From: Thermus thermamylovorans
GTDB taxonomy: Bacteria > Deinococcota > Deinococci > Deinococcales > Thermaceae
Assembly: GCF_004307015.1 (NCBI RefSeq)
Contig: NZ_SIJL01000001.1
Coordinates: forward strand, 62,001 to 126,000
DNA: 64,000 nucleotides
Direction of reading: 5' to 3'
In this document: in pieces, positions 8,705-17,586 of the stretch
Layout of the letters: each line of letters starts with the position of its first letter
Numbering within the stretch: the stretch's first letter is position 1
Program-made: the position numbers and the translations under genes
The notes under the pieces: generated by a model
The model's database searches: none
What the model saw: the letters and a program-made list of their open reading frames with translations, nothing else
Told to the model about the DNA's origin: nothing

Positions 8705-9163
8705 ATGAAAAAGCTCTTTTTGGCAGTCCTGCTTGCTCTCGGTTTAGCCTTTGCGCAGTCCCCGTATGCGGGCGGGCATCTAGGCCTGTTTGGTGGCGGT
8801 GGGGTCAACCTTTTTAACATCGGCTTGCATGCGGGAATGCCTCTGGGGCCTGGGATGCCCGAGGTGAGGGCAGGGCTTGACTTTACCTCGGCAGCAGGGG
8901 TGCTTATAACCGGTTTTAGCGGCGATGTCCTCTTGCCGTTGGCTGTGCCTGACCTGCCTGCCACGCCTTATTTGGGTGCCGGGGCCAATTTCTGGCTGTT
9001 CGCAGGCAACACCGACTTCGGCGTGCATGGGACCTTGGGGATCCGGGCCTCCTTACCTGGAACCCCTGTGGTGGGGTTTGTAGAGTTCCAGCCCACCTAC
9101 GCTTTTGGCGGGGGTGGGGCCTTCCTCTACTACCTGAAGGTCGGGGCTAACTTCGGCTTCTGA
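8705..9163 (+). CDS. Small secreted outer-membrane beta-barrel-like protein
   Basis: A 152-residue protein with a clear signal peptide (MKKLFLAVLLALGLAFAQ, cleavage after the AFA stretch) and a glycine-rich mature part of alternating hydrophobic strands. It ends in KVGANFGF, a terminal phenylalanine typical of outer-membrane barrels. Size and pattern fit an eight-stranded barrel. ATG at 8705 is preferred over the ATG at 8702, which is only one base from the AGGAGGTG site. Base use is visibly poorer in GC than in the neighbouring arg genes. I do not recognise a named family. It has its own strong promoter, suggesting high expression. Confidence 0.65.
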   Translation: MKKLFLAVLLALGLAFAQSPYAGGHLGLFGGGGVNLFNIGLHAGMPLGPGMPEVRAGLDFTSAAGVLITGFSGDVLLPLAVPDLPATPYLGAGANFWLFAGNTDFGVHGTLGIRASLPGTPVVGFVEFQPTYAFGGGGAFLYYLKVGANFGF

Positions 9164-9186
9164 TTTTCCTGGTTAGACTGGAGGGG

Positions 9187-9759
9187 ATGCGCTGGCGTCC
9201 CCTCCTTCTCCTTGCCCTTCTCTCCGCCTGCGCCCGGCCCGACACCGCCCCCCCGGAGATCGGCCTGGTGGAGCCCTTAGGAGGTGCGGTGGCCCCAGGG
9301 GGGGAGCTCGTGGTGCGGGGCTACGCCTTCGATCCCTCGGGGGTGCTGGGGGTGTGGGCCAACGGGCAACAGCTCCTCCCCGAGGGGGAGCGGGGGCGGC
9401 AGCTGGTCCAGTTCCGCTTCCGCCTCCAGGCCCCGGCCTCGGGCCGGGTGGAGCTCCTCTTGGAGGCCGAGGACGGGGTGGGCAACCGGGGGAGGAAGCG
9501 GGTGCCCCTGGTCCTGGACGCCGAGCCCCCCCGCATCCTGGTAGAGCGCCTGGAGCGGGAGGGGAACCTCTACCGGGTGTACGGGCGGGTGGAGGACAAC
9601 GTCCTGGTGGACCGGGTGGTGGTCCAGGTGGGGAACCGCTTCACCCCCCTTTCCCTGCCCAAGGAGCCCACGGTGGCCTTCTTGGCCGAGGTCCCCGCGG
9701 GGGCGGTGATCATCGCCGTGGACGCCGCGGGCAACCGTGCCAGCCGCCGCATTCCCTAG
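9187..9759 (+). CDS. Putative lipoprotein with Ig-like repeats
   Basis: A 190-residue protein with a lipoprotein signal peptide (lipobox LLSAC, predicted acylated C15). The mature part holds two similar beta-rich units of about 80 residues, each containing a PPxI(x)LVE-type start and an EDGVGNRG or VDAAGNRA ending, as in bacterial Ig-like or cadherin-like domains. It is probably attached to the outer face of a membrane. A TAGACT box 7 bases before the ATG suggests a leaderless mRNA, although GAGGGG is also present. Function unknown. Confidence 0.7.
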   Translation: MRWRPLLLLALLSACARPDTAPPEIGLVEPLGGAVAPGGELVVRGYAFDPSGVLGVWANGQQLLPEGERGRQLVQFRFRLQAPASGRVELLLEAEDGVGNRGRKRVPLVLDAEPPRILVERLEREGNLYRVYGRVEDNVLVDRVVVQVGNRFTPLSLPKEPTVAFLAEVPAGAVIIAVDAAGNRASRRIP

Positions 9760-9786
9760 GCCCGGCCGTGGTAGCCTCATAGGGGT

Positions 9787-10062
9787 ATGCGGCCTTTGGG
9801 CGAGACCCTGCCCGAGTTGGCGCGGGCCCTGCGGGAGACCCCTTTGGAGGCGGGGCAGGCCTCGAGGCTCCAGGAGATCGCCAAGCGCCTGCACCGCCTG
9901 CCCCCGGGGAGGGAGCGGGACGGGCTTTTGGCGGTGGTCTACCTGCGCCTGCACCAGCTTTTGGGCAGGGAGGAGCACTACCTCAGGGGGTACAGCTACG
10001 CCCGCACGGCCCGTCTGGAGCCTGCGCGCCTTTGGGCCGAGCGCTTGGGGGAACGGGGATGA
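9787..10062 (+). CDS. Hypothetical protein, 91 aa
   Basis: A small, soluble, arginine-rich and probably all-helical protein (ELARALRE and [11 protein letters not shown] helices, then [13 protein letters not shown]). No family recognised. A TAGCCT box lies 9 bases before the ATG. Its TGA overlaps the ATG of the DUF420 gene in an ATGA junction, so the two are coupled. The clean overlap with a real gene supports it being translated. Confidence 0.6.
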   Translation: MRPLGETLPELARALRETPLEAGQASRLQEIAKRLHRLPPGRERDGLLAVVYLRLHQLLGREEHYLRGYSYARTARLEPARLWAERLGERG

Positions 10063-10496
10063 AGGAGCTTCTGGGACTTTTGGCGGTGGTGGCCATCCTG
10101 CTCTCGGGTCTGGCCTTGGTGGTGGGGTTGGTCTTCATCCGGCGGGGGGACCGGGTCTGGCACCCCCGGGCCATGCTGACGGCCACCGTCCTGGCCGCCC
10201 TCTTTTTGGTCTTCTACCTCACCAAGTGGGGCCTTTACGGCACCACCGCCTACGGGGGTCCGGAGGAGTGGCGAACCGCCTACTACCTCCTCCTCCTCAC
10301 CCACACCGTTTTGGCCGCCCTCAACGGCCCTCTGGCCCTCTACGTGATCTGGCGGGCCTTCAGGGGGGAGTTCACCGCCCACCGGCGTTGGGCCCGGGTG
10401 CTGGTCCCCGTCTGGCTCTACGTGGCCCTGAGCGGTTGGGTGATCTACCTGGTCCTCCAGCGCCACGGGGTGGCTACGGGGACGATCGCCTTTTAG
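10059..10496 (+). CDS. DUF420 membrane protein (CtaM-like)
   Basis: A 145-residue protein with four transmembrane segments and the DUF420 features [27 protein letters not shown] and a C-terminal [16 protein letters not shown], with conserved histidines in HTVLA and HRRWAR. The Bacillus DUF420 protein CtaM is needed for cytochrome caa3 or aa3 oxidase maturation, so a role in oxidase assembly is plausible; no oxidase gene is in this window. The start at 10059 overlaps the previous stop. The end overlaps convergent minC by 23 bases. Confidence 0.75.
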   Translation: MKELLGLLAVVAILLSGLALVVGLVFIRRGDRVWHPRAMLTATVLAALFLVFYLTKWGLYGTTAYGGPEEWRTAYYLLLLTHTVLAALNGPLALYVIWRAFRGEFTAHRRWARVLVPVWLYVALSGWVIYLVLQRHGVATGTIAF

Positions 10497-11013
10497 CCCA
10501 GGGCTCCACCACGATCCGTCCCTCCTCCACCCGGGCCAGCTCCGGTCCCCGGGCCTGGGCCCCCTCCGGGGCCTGGGCCAGGAGGCTTCCGATGCGCAGC
10601 TGCTTGGCGGAGAGCTCCAGGGCGAAGATGAAGCGCCCCTCGTCCCCCCCCGCCCCGGCGTGGGCCAGGCCCCGGAGCTTTCCCACCACGATCACGTCCC
10701 CCCCGGCCGCCACCTCGGCCCCGGGGTTCACGTCCCCCAGGACCACCACCGTGCCCGGGTGTTCCACCCGCTCCCCGGCCCGCAGGGTTTTGGCCGCCAC
10801 TAGGGTGCCCGGGGTGGGGCGGCCCCGGGGGGGTACCAGGGTGAGGGGGCGGCCCAGCTCCAGGAGGGCCTGGAGGACCTCCTGGCCTACGGGGGCGGCC
10901 ACTTCCACCTCCAGGGGCAGGCCCTCGGGCAGGCTCAGGCCGCGGATGGCCTCCGGGGTCTCCCCCCCGTCCAGGCGCAGGGCCAGGGCCTTGGCGCTGG
11001 CGCGAAGCCGCAT
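10474..11013 (-). CDS. minC: Septum site-determining protein MinC
   Basis: A 179-residue MinC, the inhibitor of FtsZ polymer assembly that keeps division at midcell. The C-terminal beta-helix domain is clear: [20 protein letters not shown] and [17 protein letters not shown]. The N-terminal FtsZ-binding half (about 70 residues) is short. minC is the last gene of the mre operon, 9 bases after mrdA. No minD or minE lies nearby. Coupling a division inhibitor to elongation genes may adjust both together. Confidence 0.87.
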   Translation of the reverse strand: MRLRASAKALALRLDGGETPEAIRGLSLPEGLPLEVEVAAPVGQEVLQALLELGRPLTLVPPRGRPTPGTLVAAKTLRAGERVEHPGTVVVLGDVNPGAEVAAGGDVIVVGKLRGLAHAGAGGDEGRFIFALELSAKQLRIGSLLAQAPEGAQARGPELARVEEGRIVVEPWAKRRSSP

Positions 11014-11022
11014 GGGGGCATT

Positions 11023-12774
11023 TTACCGGGAGCGCCCTTCCTCGCTCCCTACCCGCCAGTAGGCCTCCATCACCTTGCGCACCGCGGGCAGGGCCACCCG
11101 GCTCCCCTCCCCCCCGTTCTCGAAGAAGGCCACCACCACCAGGGGGGGGTAGGGGGTGCCCGGCTCCGCGGGGCCGTAGCCCATGTACCAGGCGTGCTCC
11201 GTTCCCGGCCGCTTGCCCGGGGTTTCCGCGGTCCCCGTCTTCCCCCCGGTGGGCACGGGGAAGTTCCCCAACACGTGCCGGGCGGTGCCCTCGCGGACGG
11301 TGCGCCGCAGGCCTTCCTGGAGGACCGTCCAGTGCCGTCCCGGGACGGATTCCAGCCGGGGCCGGGTCTCCTGGTCCCCCACCCGCTTCACCAGGCGCAA
11401 GGTGGGCTTTTCCCCCCCGTTGGCGATGGTGGCCAGCATCCGGGCCACCTGGACCGGGGTCACCAGGATGGGGCCCTGGCCGATGGCCACCGAAAGGGTC
11501 TCCCCGGGGTACCAGGGCTCCCGGAGGGCCTCCTGCTTCCAGGCCCGGGTGGGCAGGAGGCCGATGCGCTCGGGGATCTCCAGGCCGCTGGGCTCCCCCA
11601 GGCCCAGGAGGCGGGCCCGCTGGGCCAGGCGGTCCACCACCCCCAGGGGATCCTGGGCCACCGCCTGGTAGTACCAGGTGTTGCAGCTCCAGGCGATGGC
11701 CTCCTGCACCCGCATGGGGCCCATGTCCCACCGGGCCCAGTTACGCCGGGTCTGGCCCCCGTAGACCAGGGCCGCCGGGCAGCGAAAGGCGGTGGTGGGC
11801 CCCACGTACCCTTCCTCCAGGAGGGCGTAGCTGCTGGCCAGCTTGAAGACCGACCCCGGGATGTAGGGCTGGACCGCCCGGTTCAGCAGGGGGAGGTCGG
11901 GGTCCTGGAGGAGGGCTTGCACCTCCCGGGGCACGGGGCGGCGGGCGAAGAGGCCGGGGTCGAAGGAGGGGGCGCTGGCCATGGCCAGAACCTCCCCCGT
12001 CCGGGGGTCCAGGGCCACGATGGCCCCCCGCACCCGCCTTAAGGGGGGCAGGCCGTTGCGCCTGCGGCCCTCGTTGATGTCGGCCAGGGCCTCCTCCAAG
12101 GCTCGTTCCGCCGCCCGCTGCAGCTCCAGGTCCAGGGTGAGGACCACGTCCTGTCCGGGGGTGGGCTCCTCCAGGACGGTTTCCCGCAGGCGCTCCCCGC
12201 GGACGTTCACCTCCACCGTCCGCACCCCCCGCCGGCCCCGCAGGTGGGGTTCCAGGGCGGCCTCGAGGCCCGCCTGGCCCGCCTGCTCCTCGGGGTGGTA
12301 GCCCTGGGCCACCTGCTGGGGGTTGGCCTGGAGGACGTACCCCAGGACGGGGCCGGAGAGGGGGTTGGGGTAGTGGCGCTCGATGCGCTCGGAAAGCCTC
12401 AGGTTGGTCTGTCCGGCGGTGAGCTCCGCCAGGGTGGGGAGGAGGTCCTCCGGCACCCCGGCCCGGAGTACCGTGGGCCCCTCCGCCGGGGGGAGGGCTT
12501 CCAGGCCCAGAAGGGGCAGGAGCCGCTCGGGGAAGGCCACCTCCCCCCCCTGGTAGACCAGGTCCACCACCAGGCGGTCCTCCGCGATCACCCGCCCCTT
12601 GCGGTCCAGGATCCGCCCCCGGGGGGCGGGGATGCCCTCGGCCTTCAGGTGGTTGCCCTGGCTGCGCAGGGCGTAGCGCTCGTGCTCCAGCACCTGGAGC
12701 TGGTAGGCCCTGAGGCCCAGAAGGCCCAAGGAGAGGAGGAGGAAGAGGAGGAGAGCGTAAAGGCGTCCGGTCAT
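11023..12774 (-). CDS. mrdA: Penicillin-binding protein 2 (elongasome transpeptidase)
   Basis: A 583-residue class B PBP. An N-terminal membrane anchor is followed by the PBP dimerisation domain and a transpeptidase domain with S308 in PGSVFK (SxxK), SCN in AWSCNTW (SxN) and K512 in GGKTGTAE (KTG). It cross-links peptidoglycan during cell elongation together with RodA. The true ATG is at 12774; the frame is open far upstream, but that text is the mreD gene in another frame. It overlaps mreD by 4 bases (ATGA) and is followed by minC. Confidence 0.95.
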   Translation of the reverse strand: MTGRLYALLLFLLLSLGLLGLRAYQLQVLEHERYALRSQGNHLKAEGIPAPRGRILDRKGRVIAEDRLVVDLVYQGGEVAFPERLLPLLGLEALPPAEGPTVLRAGVPEDLLPTLAELTAGQTNLRLSERIERHYPNPLSGPVLGYVLQANPQQVAQGYHPEEQAGQAGLEAALEPHLRGRRGVRTVEVNVRGERLRETVLEEPTPGQDVVLTLDLELQRAAERALEEALADINEGRRRNGLPPLRRVRGAIVALDPRTGEVLAMASAPSFDPGLFARRPVPREVQALLQDPDLPLLNRAVQPYIPGSVFKLASSYALLEEGYVGPTTAFRCPAALVYGGQTRRNWARWDMGPMRVQEAIAWSCNTWYYQAVAQDPLGVVDRLAQRARLLGLGEPSGLEIPERIGLLPTRAWKQEALREPWYPGETLSVAIGQGPILVTPVQVARMLATIANGGEKPTLRLVKRVGDQETRPRLESVPGRHWTVLQEGLRRTVREGTARHVLGNFPVPTGGKTGTAETPGKRPGTEHAWYMGYGPAEPGTPYPPLVVVAFFENGGEGSRVALPAVRKVMEAYWRVGSEEGRSR

Positions 12775-13232
12775 GGCTGGCTGGCGGGTCCGGCGAGCCG
12801 CGAGGCCAGGAGGAAGAGGGGCAGGGTGAGGAGCCCCTCGAGGAGGATGTCCCCCAGCAGCAAGGGGGGCAGGTCCAGGCGCAGCCAGTAGGCCACCAGG
12901 AAGTAGCCGGCCCACTTGGCAGCGAAGGCGGCTAGAAAGGCCAGGAGGACCCCTGGGGTTTCCCGGGCGGCCAGGCGCTCTCCTGCGGCGTAGAAGGCGT
13001 AGGCCCCGCTCAGGAGGCCCACCGCGTGCAGGCCCAAGAGGCCGAAGCCCAGGAGGTCCTGCAAAAGCCCCAGGAGGAAGGCCATGGGGAGGCCCAGGTA
13101 GTAGGGCCGCCCGTGGGCGTACCAAAGGGCGAGGACCAGGAAGAGGTCGGGGGCCATGAGCCCCTGGGGCCACAGGGCCCCCAGGAGCCCGGCCAGGAAG
13201 AGGGTGAGGAGGAGGGCCAAGGGCGCCTTCAT
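12771..13232 (-). CDS. mreD: Rod shape-determining protein MreD
   Basis: A 153-residue membrane protein with about five transmembrane segments and the MreD-like pattern PDLFLVLALWYAHGRP followed by GFLLGLLQDLLGFGLLG-like text. MreD couples MreC to the PBP2/RodA machinery. It lies between mreC and mrdA with 4-base overlaps on both sides, which secures the assignment despite weak sequence conservation of the family. No mreB is present in this window. Confidence 0.9.
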   Translation of the reverse strand: MKAPLALLLTLFLAGLLGALWPQGLMAPDLFLVLALWYAHGRPYYLGLPMAFLLGLLQDLLGFGLLGLHAVGLLSGAYAFYAAGERLAARETPGVLLAFLAAFAAKWAGYFLVAYWLRLDLPPLLLGDILLEGLLTLPLFLLASRLAGPASQP

Positions 13233-14017
13233 AGGGGCCTTAGGACGATCACCTCCTCCAGGAGGGAGAGCTCCACCAAAGGCCGCACCCAGGCCCTTTG
13301 CTTGAGCCCCCCCTGCACCCTCTCCACCCGCTCCACCCGGCCCACGGGGATGCCGTCGGGGAAAAGGCCGAGGGGGGCCCCGGTGAGGAGGAGGTCGCCG
13401 GGCTCCACCCGGACCGTGGGGGGGAACTCCGCCACCAGCCGGTCCGGGGGGGCCCCCCGGGCGACCCCCCGGCCTGGCCCCCCCTCGGGGCGCACCCCCA
13501 CCTGGCTCTCCGGGTCCAGGAGGGTGCGCACCAGGGCTTGCCGCTCCCCCACTTCCACCACGAGCCCCACCAGGCCCTGGGGGGCGGTGACGGGCATGCC
13601 GGGCCGCAGCCCGTCCCGCTCCCCCAAGCCCAGGAGGAGGCGGCGGTAGAGGCCGGAGAGGTCCTCCCCCACCACCGGGGCCACCGCCACCACCCCGGGA
13701 GCCTGGAGCTGGCGCACCTCCAGGACCCGGGAGAGGCGCTCCACCTCCAGGGTCAGCCGGCGGTTCTCCCCCTCCAGGAGGGCCACCCGTTCCCGCAGGG
13801 CGCGGTTTTCCGCAAGGAGGTCCCGCCGGTCCAAAAGGGCCCCCATCCCGGCCCGCAGGTTCTGCCCCAGGCGGTGGCCCAGGGCGGGGAGGGGGGCGGT
13901 GAGGGGGGAGAGGTTCAGGGCCAGGCCCGGGGCCAGGGGCCGGGTGAGGGCGGCCAGGGCCAGCCCCAGGAAGAGGAGGAGGAGGAAGAGCCCCCGTCGC
14001 AAGGCCCTCTCGCTCAC
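13229..14017 (-). CDS. mreC: Rod shape-determining protein MreC
   Basis: A 262-residue protein with one N-terminal transmembrane helix, a coiled coil around residues 60-100 ([19 protein letters not shown]) and the two small beta-barrels of periplasmic MreC ([38 protein letters not shown]). The start is GTG at 14017, whose GTGA overlaps the stop of maf by 4 bases; the reading frame extends upstream but contains no homology there. It works with MreD, PBP2 and RodZ in elongation. Confidence 0.93.
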   Translation of the reverse strand: MSERALRRGLFLLLLFLGLALAALTRPLAPGLALNLSPLTAPLPALGHRLGQNLRAGMGALLDRRDLLAENRALRERVALLEGENRRLTLEVERLSRVLEVRQLQAPGVVAVAPVVGEDLSGLYRRLLLGLGERDGLRPGMPVTAPQGLVGLVVEVGERQALVRTLLDPESQVGVRPEGGPGRGVARGAPPDRLVAEFPPTVRVEPGDLLLTGAPLGLFPDGIPVGRVERVERVQGGLKQRAWVRPLVELSLLEEVIVLRPL

Positions 14018-14583
14018 GGCCGGAACCCCCTTTCCCAAAGCAGGGCGAACACCCGGGCCACGGGCAGGCCCACCACCGTGTAAAAGTCCCCCTCCACCCC
14101 TGCCAAGAGGGCCATCCCCAGGCCCTGGGCTCCGTAGCCCCCCGCCTTGTCCAGGCCCTCCCCGCTGTCCACGTACCAGGCGATCTCCTCCTGGGAAAGG
14201 CTGCGGAAGCGGACCCGGGCGGTGTGCACCTCCACCACCGCCTCCCCGGGGGTGCGCAGGTAGAAGGCGGTGTGCACCCGGTGGGCCCGGCCGGAGAGGA
14301 GCTGGAGGAAGATGCGGTTTTCCTCCCTGTCCCTGGGCTTCCCCAGGACCTGGCCGTCCAGGTCCACCACCGTGTCCGCGGCCAGAACCCATTCGCCGGG
14401 CACGCTCTCCCCCTTGGCCTGGGCGAGCTCCCGGGCCAGCTCCCTGGGGGGTAGGCCCAGGCCCTCCTCCGCCACCTTAGGGGGGACCACCCGCAAGGGG
14501 TAGCCCAGGGCCTCCAGGAGGGCCCTGCGCCGGGGGCTCCCCGAGGCCAGGGTGAGGACTAAAGGGGGCGTCCCTCCTCCCAC
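14014..14583 (-). CDS. maf: Maf family nucleoside triphosphate pyrophosphatase
   Basis: A Maf-type house-cleaning pyrophosphatase that hydrolyses modified or canonical dTTP/UTP; about 189 residues from the chosen start. Diagnostic segments are [16 protein letters not shown] at the N-terminus, [18 protein letters not shown] with the catalytic aspartate, and [12 protein letters not shown] near the C-terminus. The start is uncertain: GTG at 14583 lies inside the upstream PLD gene, and a GGGAGGAGG stretch follows it rather than precedes it, so a rarer start just before LVLTLASGS cannot be excluded. It sits between PLD and mreC with overlaps. Confidence 0.88.
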   Translation of the reverse strand: MGGGTPPLVLTLASGSPRRRALLEALGYPLRVVPPKVAEEGLGLPPRELARELAQAKGESVPGEWVLAADTVVDLDGQVLGKPRDREENRIFLQLLSGRAHRVHTAFYLRTPGEAVVEVHTARVRFRSLSQEEIAWYVDSGEGLDKAGGYGAQGLGMALLAGVEGDFYTVVGLPVARVFALLWERGFRP

Positions 14584-15704
14584 AGCCGCAGCACCTCCTC
14601 CCGGTAACGGGCCGCCAGCTTGGGGCTCCAGAAGACCAGGAGGTTTTCGTTGTTTGTCTGCCACGCGCGCAGGGAGAAGTTGTAGCTTCCGGTAATCACC
14701 CAGGCGCCGTCCACCACCATCACCTTATGGTGCATGGTATAGGGGTTGCCGTCCTGGCGCACCTCCACCCCCAGGGCCAGGAGGTCCTGGTGGCGGCTGT
14801 CCCGCAGGTTGCGGGTCTCCAGGAGCACCCGCACCCGCACCCCCCGCTCCCGGGCTGCCCCCAGGGCCCGCACCACCTCCCGGTCGCTTAGGACGAAGGC
14901 GGCCACCAGGACCTCCTCCCGGGCCTCCCGCAGCCTTTCCAAGATGGCCTGCCGCGTGGCCTCCCCTCCCCGGGGGCTGAAGTAGGCCATTCCCTGGGCC
15001 TCCGGTTCGGCCAGGCGGAAGGGGACGGGCTGCCCCAGGCCCTCCTTCTCCCCCCGGAAGAGGGCCTCGAACTCCCGGCGGAAGCCCTCGGCCAGGGTGG
15101 GGGAGAGGAGGAGGAGGCTGTTTTCGTGGTTGCGGGCGAAGGCGTTCCCGCTCAGGTTGGCGCTCCCCGTCCAGACCGCCTTTCCGTCCGCCACCAGGAA
15201 CTTGTGGTGCATGAACCCCTCCCGCTCGTCGAAGCAGACGGGGATGCGGGCGACCTCCTCGCAGTCGAAGGAGAGGGGCCGGATCTGGTCCCGGAGGGCC
15301 GCCTGGGGCACCCGGGGCGTTTCCCCCCGCTGGCCCAGGAGGGCCCCCACCAGGTAGCGGCGGAAGTCCTGGCGGAAGTCGCTCTCCCCGTAAAGCCGCA
15401 CCCTTACCCCCTTTTCTTGGGCCCGCAGGAGGGCCCGGGCCACCTCCAGGTCGCGGAACTCGTAGAAGGCCCCCTCCAGGCTGGCCTCCGCCCCCTCCAC
15501 CAGGGCCACCAGGCGGGCCCGGGCGGCCTCCCCCTCCTGGGGCATGAAGTAGACTTCCGCCTCCCCGGCCGCGGGTTCCGGCTCGGGAAGCGGGGGACCG
15601 GGGCGCAGCTCCTGGTAGGCCCAAAGGAGGAGAAGGACGAGGAGGACCAGGTAGCCCGGGAGCCCGCCTAGGGTGGCCTGGCGCCTCCGCCTCCTAGTAC
15701 CCAT
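14559..15704 (-). CDS. Membrane-anchored phospholipase D-family protein
   Basis: A 381-residue protein with a basic N-terminus and one transmembrane helix, then two PLD repeats. Each has a complete HxKx4D motif: [19 protein letters not shown] and [19 protein letters not shown], each followed by an N-x-E-N element. The domain should face the periplasm. PLD-family proteins include nucleases, phospholipases and cardiolipin synthases. The absence of multiple membrane helices argues against cardiolipin synthase; a membrane-bound nuclease like Helicobacter NucT is a reasonable alternative. It overlaps deoC upstream and maf downstream. Confidence 0.85.
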   Translation of the reverse strand: MGTRRRRRQATLGGLPGYLVLLVLLLLWAYQELRPGPPLPEPEPAAGEAEVYFMPQEGEAARARLVALVEGAEASLEGAFYEFRDLEVARALLRAQEKGVRVRLYGESDFRQDFRRYLVGALLGQRGETPRVPQAALRDQIRPLSFDCEEVARIPVCFDEREGFMHHKFLVADGKAVWTGSANLSGNAFARNHENSLLLLSPTLAEGFRREFEALFRGEKEGLGQPVPFRLAEPEAQGMAYFSPRGGEATRQAILERLREAREEVLVAAFVLSDREVVRALGAARERGVRVRVLLETRNLRDSRHQDLLALGVEVRQDGNPYTMHHKVMVVDGAWVITGSYNFSLRAWQTNNENLLVFWSPKLAARYREEVLRLWEEGRPL

Positions 15705-16353
15705 GCCCCTCCTCGCCCGCCACCAGGGCCACCCCGCTGGAGGTGCCGAGCCGGCTGGCCCCCGCCTGCAAAAGCCTCAGGGCGGTCTTGCGGTCGCGGA
15801 TCCCCCCCGCCGCCTTCACCCTTGCCCGGCCCCGGGCTACCCGCACCAGGAGCTCCACGTCCTCCACCGTGGCCCCCCGGGGGCCGAAGCCGGTGGAGGT
15901 CTTGAGGAAGTCGGCCCCGCCCCCTATGGCGGCCTCGGCCAGGGCCGCCAGCTCCTCGGGGGCGAAGTGGCCGGTCTCCAGGATGGCTTTGAGGACGGCC
16001 CTCGGCGCCGCCCGGCGCACGGCCCGCACCTCCGCCTCCACATAGGCGAAATCCCCCGCCCGGGCCCGGCCCAGGTGGACCACCAGGTCCACCTCGTCCG
16101 CCCCCCGGGCGCAGGCCAGGGCGGCCTCGAGGGCCTTCACCTCCTTATCCCCATACCCCAGGGGGAAGCCCACCACCGTCACCAGGCGGAAAGGGGCGTG
16201 GGGGTAGCGTTCCCGCACCAGGTCCACGTAGGAGGGGGGGATGCAGAGGCCGAAGAAGCCGTGCGCCAGCGCCTCCTCCGCCGCTTTCAAGACCTCTTCC
16301 GGGGTGGCGGTGGGCTTGAGGAGGGTGTGGTCGATGTGGGCGGCCAGGTCCAT
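15694..16353 (-). CDS. deoC: Deoxyribose-phosphate aldolase
   Basis: A 219-residue class I aldolase that splits 2-deoxyribose-5-phosphate into acetaldehyde and glyceraldehyde-3-phosphate. The Schiff-base lysine is K151 in ADFLKTSTGF, the proton-relay lysine is K180 in VKAAGGIRD, and the aspartate lies in ADEVDLVVHLG. The size is that of Thermus and Thermotoga DERA. It is the first gene of the run leading through PLD and maf to mreC, overlapping the PLD gene by 11 bases. A TATGAT box 8 bases before the ATG points to leaderless expression. Confidence 0.95.
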   Translation of the reverse strand: MDLAAHIDHTLLKPTATPEEVLKAAEEALAHGFFGLCIPPSYVDLVRERYPHAPFRLVTVVGFPLGYGDKEVKALEAALACARGADEVDLVVHLGRARAGDFAYVEAEVRAVRRAAPRAVLKAILETGHFAPEELAALAEAAIGGGADFLKTSTGFGPRGATVEDVELLVRVARGRARVKAAGGIRDRKTALRLLQAGASRLGTSSGVALVAGEEGHGY

Positions 16354-16361
16354 ACCCCGCC

Positions 16362-16367
16362 ATCATA
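16362..16367 (-). promoter_or_regulatory. -10 box of deoC and the mre operon (leaderless)
   Basis: TATGAT on the minus strand is separated by 8 bases from the deoC ATG. No clear -35 box. Confidence 0.5.
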
Positions 16368-16381
16368 CGCAACGAGCGTGA

Positions 16382-16387
16382 TAGGAT
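16382..16387 (+). promoter_or_regulatory. Candidate -10 box for ychF
   Basis: TAGGAT on the plus strand, 39 bases before the ychF ATG. A strong terminator-like hairpin lies between this box and the gene. No convincing -35 box accompanies it. Confidence 0.35.
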
Positions 16388-16393
16388 GGGTAG

Positions 16394-16417
16394 AGGCCCC
16401 AAAGCGGGGCCTTTTTT
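16394..16417 (+). terminator. Intrinsic terminator or attenuator hairpin upstream of ychF
   Basis: AGGCCCC (16394-16400) pairs with GGGGCCT (16406-16412) around the loop AAAGC, and the run of six T extends from 16412 to 16417. This is a textbook Rho-independent terminator in the plus direction. No plus-strand gene lies immediately upstream (deoC is on the other strand), and the hairpin is only about 10 bases from the ychF start, so it may act as an attenuator. Confidence 0.75.
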
Positions 16418-16426
16418 GAGGTCGAG

Positions 16427-17533
16427 ATGCTGGGAGTAGGCATTGTCGGTCTGCCCAACGTGGGCAAATCCACCCTCTTCAACGCCCTCACCCGGGCGAA
16501 CGCCCTCGCGGCCAACTACCCCTTCGCCACCATCGACAAGAACGTGGGGGTGGTGCCCCTTAGGGACGAGAGGCTTTACGCCCTGCAGCGGGTTTTCGCC
16601 AAGGGGGAGCGGGTGCCCCCCGTGGTCCCCACCCACGTGGAGTTCGTGGACATCGCCGGCCTGGTGCGAGGGGCCCACCGGGGGGAGGGCCTGGGCAACC
16701 AGTTCCTGGCCCACATCCGGGAGGTGGCGGCCATCGCCCACGTCCTCCGCTGCTTCCCCGACCCCCAGGTGGTGCACGTGATGGGCCGGGTGGACCCCCT
16801 GGAGGATGCGGAGGTGGTGGAGACCGAGCTCCTCCTGGCGGACCTCGCCGCCTTGGAAAGGCGCCTGGAGCGCCTCCGCAAGGAGGCCCGGGCGGGCCGG
16901 GAGCTTCTCCCCCTCCTGGAGGCGGCGGAGGCCCTCCAGGCCCACCTGCAAGGGGGCAGGCCCGCCCGCGCTTTCCCCCCTTCGGAGGAGGTCCGCCGCT
17001 TCCTCAGGGAAGTCCCCCTCCTCACCGCCAAGCCCGTGATCTACGTGGCCAACGTGGCCGAGGCGGACCTGCCCGAGGGGGAGGGGAACCCCCACGTCCA
17101 GGCGGTGCGGGAGAAGGCCCGGGCCGAGGGGGCGGAGGTGGTGGTGGTTTCCGCCCGGCTGGAGGCGGAGCTGGCCGAGCTTCCCCCGGAGGAGGCGGGG
17201 GAGCTCTTGGCCGCCTACGGCCTCGAGGAGAGCGGTCTGCAACGCCTGGCCCGGGCCGGCTACCGGGCCTTGGGCCTCCAGACCTTCTTCACCGCCGGGG
17301 AGAAGGAGGTCCGGGCCTGGACCGTGCGCCGGGGGGCCAGGGCCCCCGAGGCCGCGGGGGAGATCCACTCCGACATGGAGCGGGGCTTCATCCGCGCCGA
17401 GGTCATCCCCTGGGAAAAGCTGGTGGAGGCCGGGGGGTGGGCCAGGGCCAGGGAGCGGGGCTGGGTGCGCCTGGAGGGCAAGGAGTACGAGGTGCAGGAC
17501 GGGGACGTGCTCCACATCCTCTTCAGCGTCTGA
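16427..17533 (+). CDS. ychF: Ribosome-associated ATPase YchF (Obg family)
   Basis: A 368-residue P-loop protein of the Obg family that prefers [11 protein letters not shown] at residues 8-15 is the G1 motif; [20 protein letters not shown] holds G3; the G4 motif is replaced, as usual in YchF, by text around [11 protein letters not shown]. The C-terminal TGS-like domain ends in [15 protein letters not shown]. It binds ribosomes and has been linked to oxidative stress and translation initiation. The gene stands alone, with a hairpin in its leader and tRNA-Gln downstream. Confidence 0.95.
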   Translation: MLGVGIVGLPNVGKSTLFNALTRANALAANYPFATIDKNVGVVPLRDERLYALQRVFAKGERVPPVVPTHVEFVDIAGLVRGAHRGEGLGNQFLAHIREVAAIAHVLRCFPDPQVVHVMGRVDPLEDAEVVETELLLADLAALERRLERLRKEARAGRELLPLLEAAEALQAHLQGGRPARAFPPSEEVRRFLREVPLLTAKPVIYVANVAEADLPEGEGNPHVQAVREKARAEGAEVVVVSARLEAELAELPPEEAGELLAAYGLEESGLQRLARAGYRALGLQTFFTAGEKEVRAWTVRRGARAPEAAGEIHSDMERGFIRAEVIPWEKLVEAGGWARARERGWVRLEGKEYEVQDGDVLHILFSV

Positions 17534-17544
17534 GGCCGGAGGGT

Positions 17545-17573
17545 TTGACGCCGAGGCGCCCTTGCCCTACAAT
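17545..17573 (+). promoter_or_regulatory. Promoter of tRNA-Gln
   Basis: TTGACG (17545-17550) and TACAAT (17568-17573) with a 17-base spacer, about 13 bases before the mature tRNA 5' end. Confidence 0.8.
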
Positions 17574-17586
17574 CCCCCTTGGACGC

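Noticed and set aside
8664-8705. 13-codon upstream frame whose TGA overlaps the barrel protein ATG
   Set aside because: No ribosome binding site of its own, no notable composition, and it spans the Shine-Dalgarno of the next gene. A chance frame is the simpler view.
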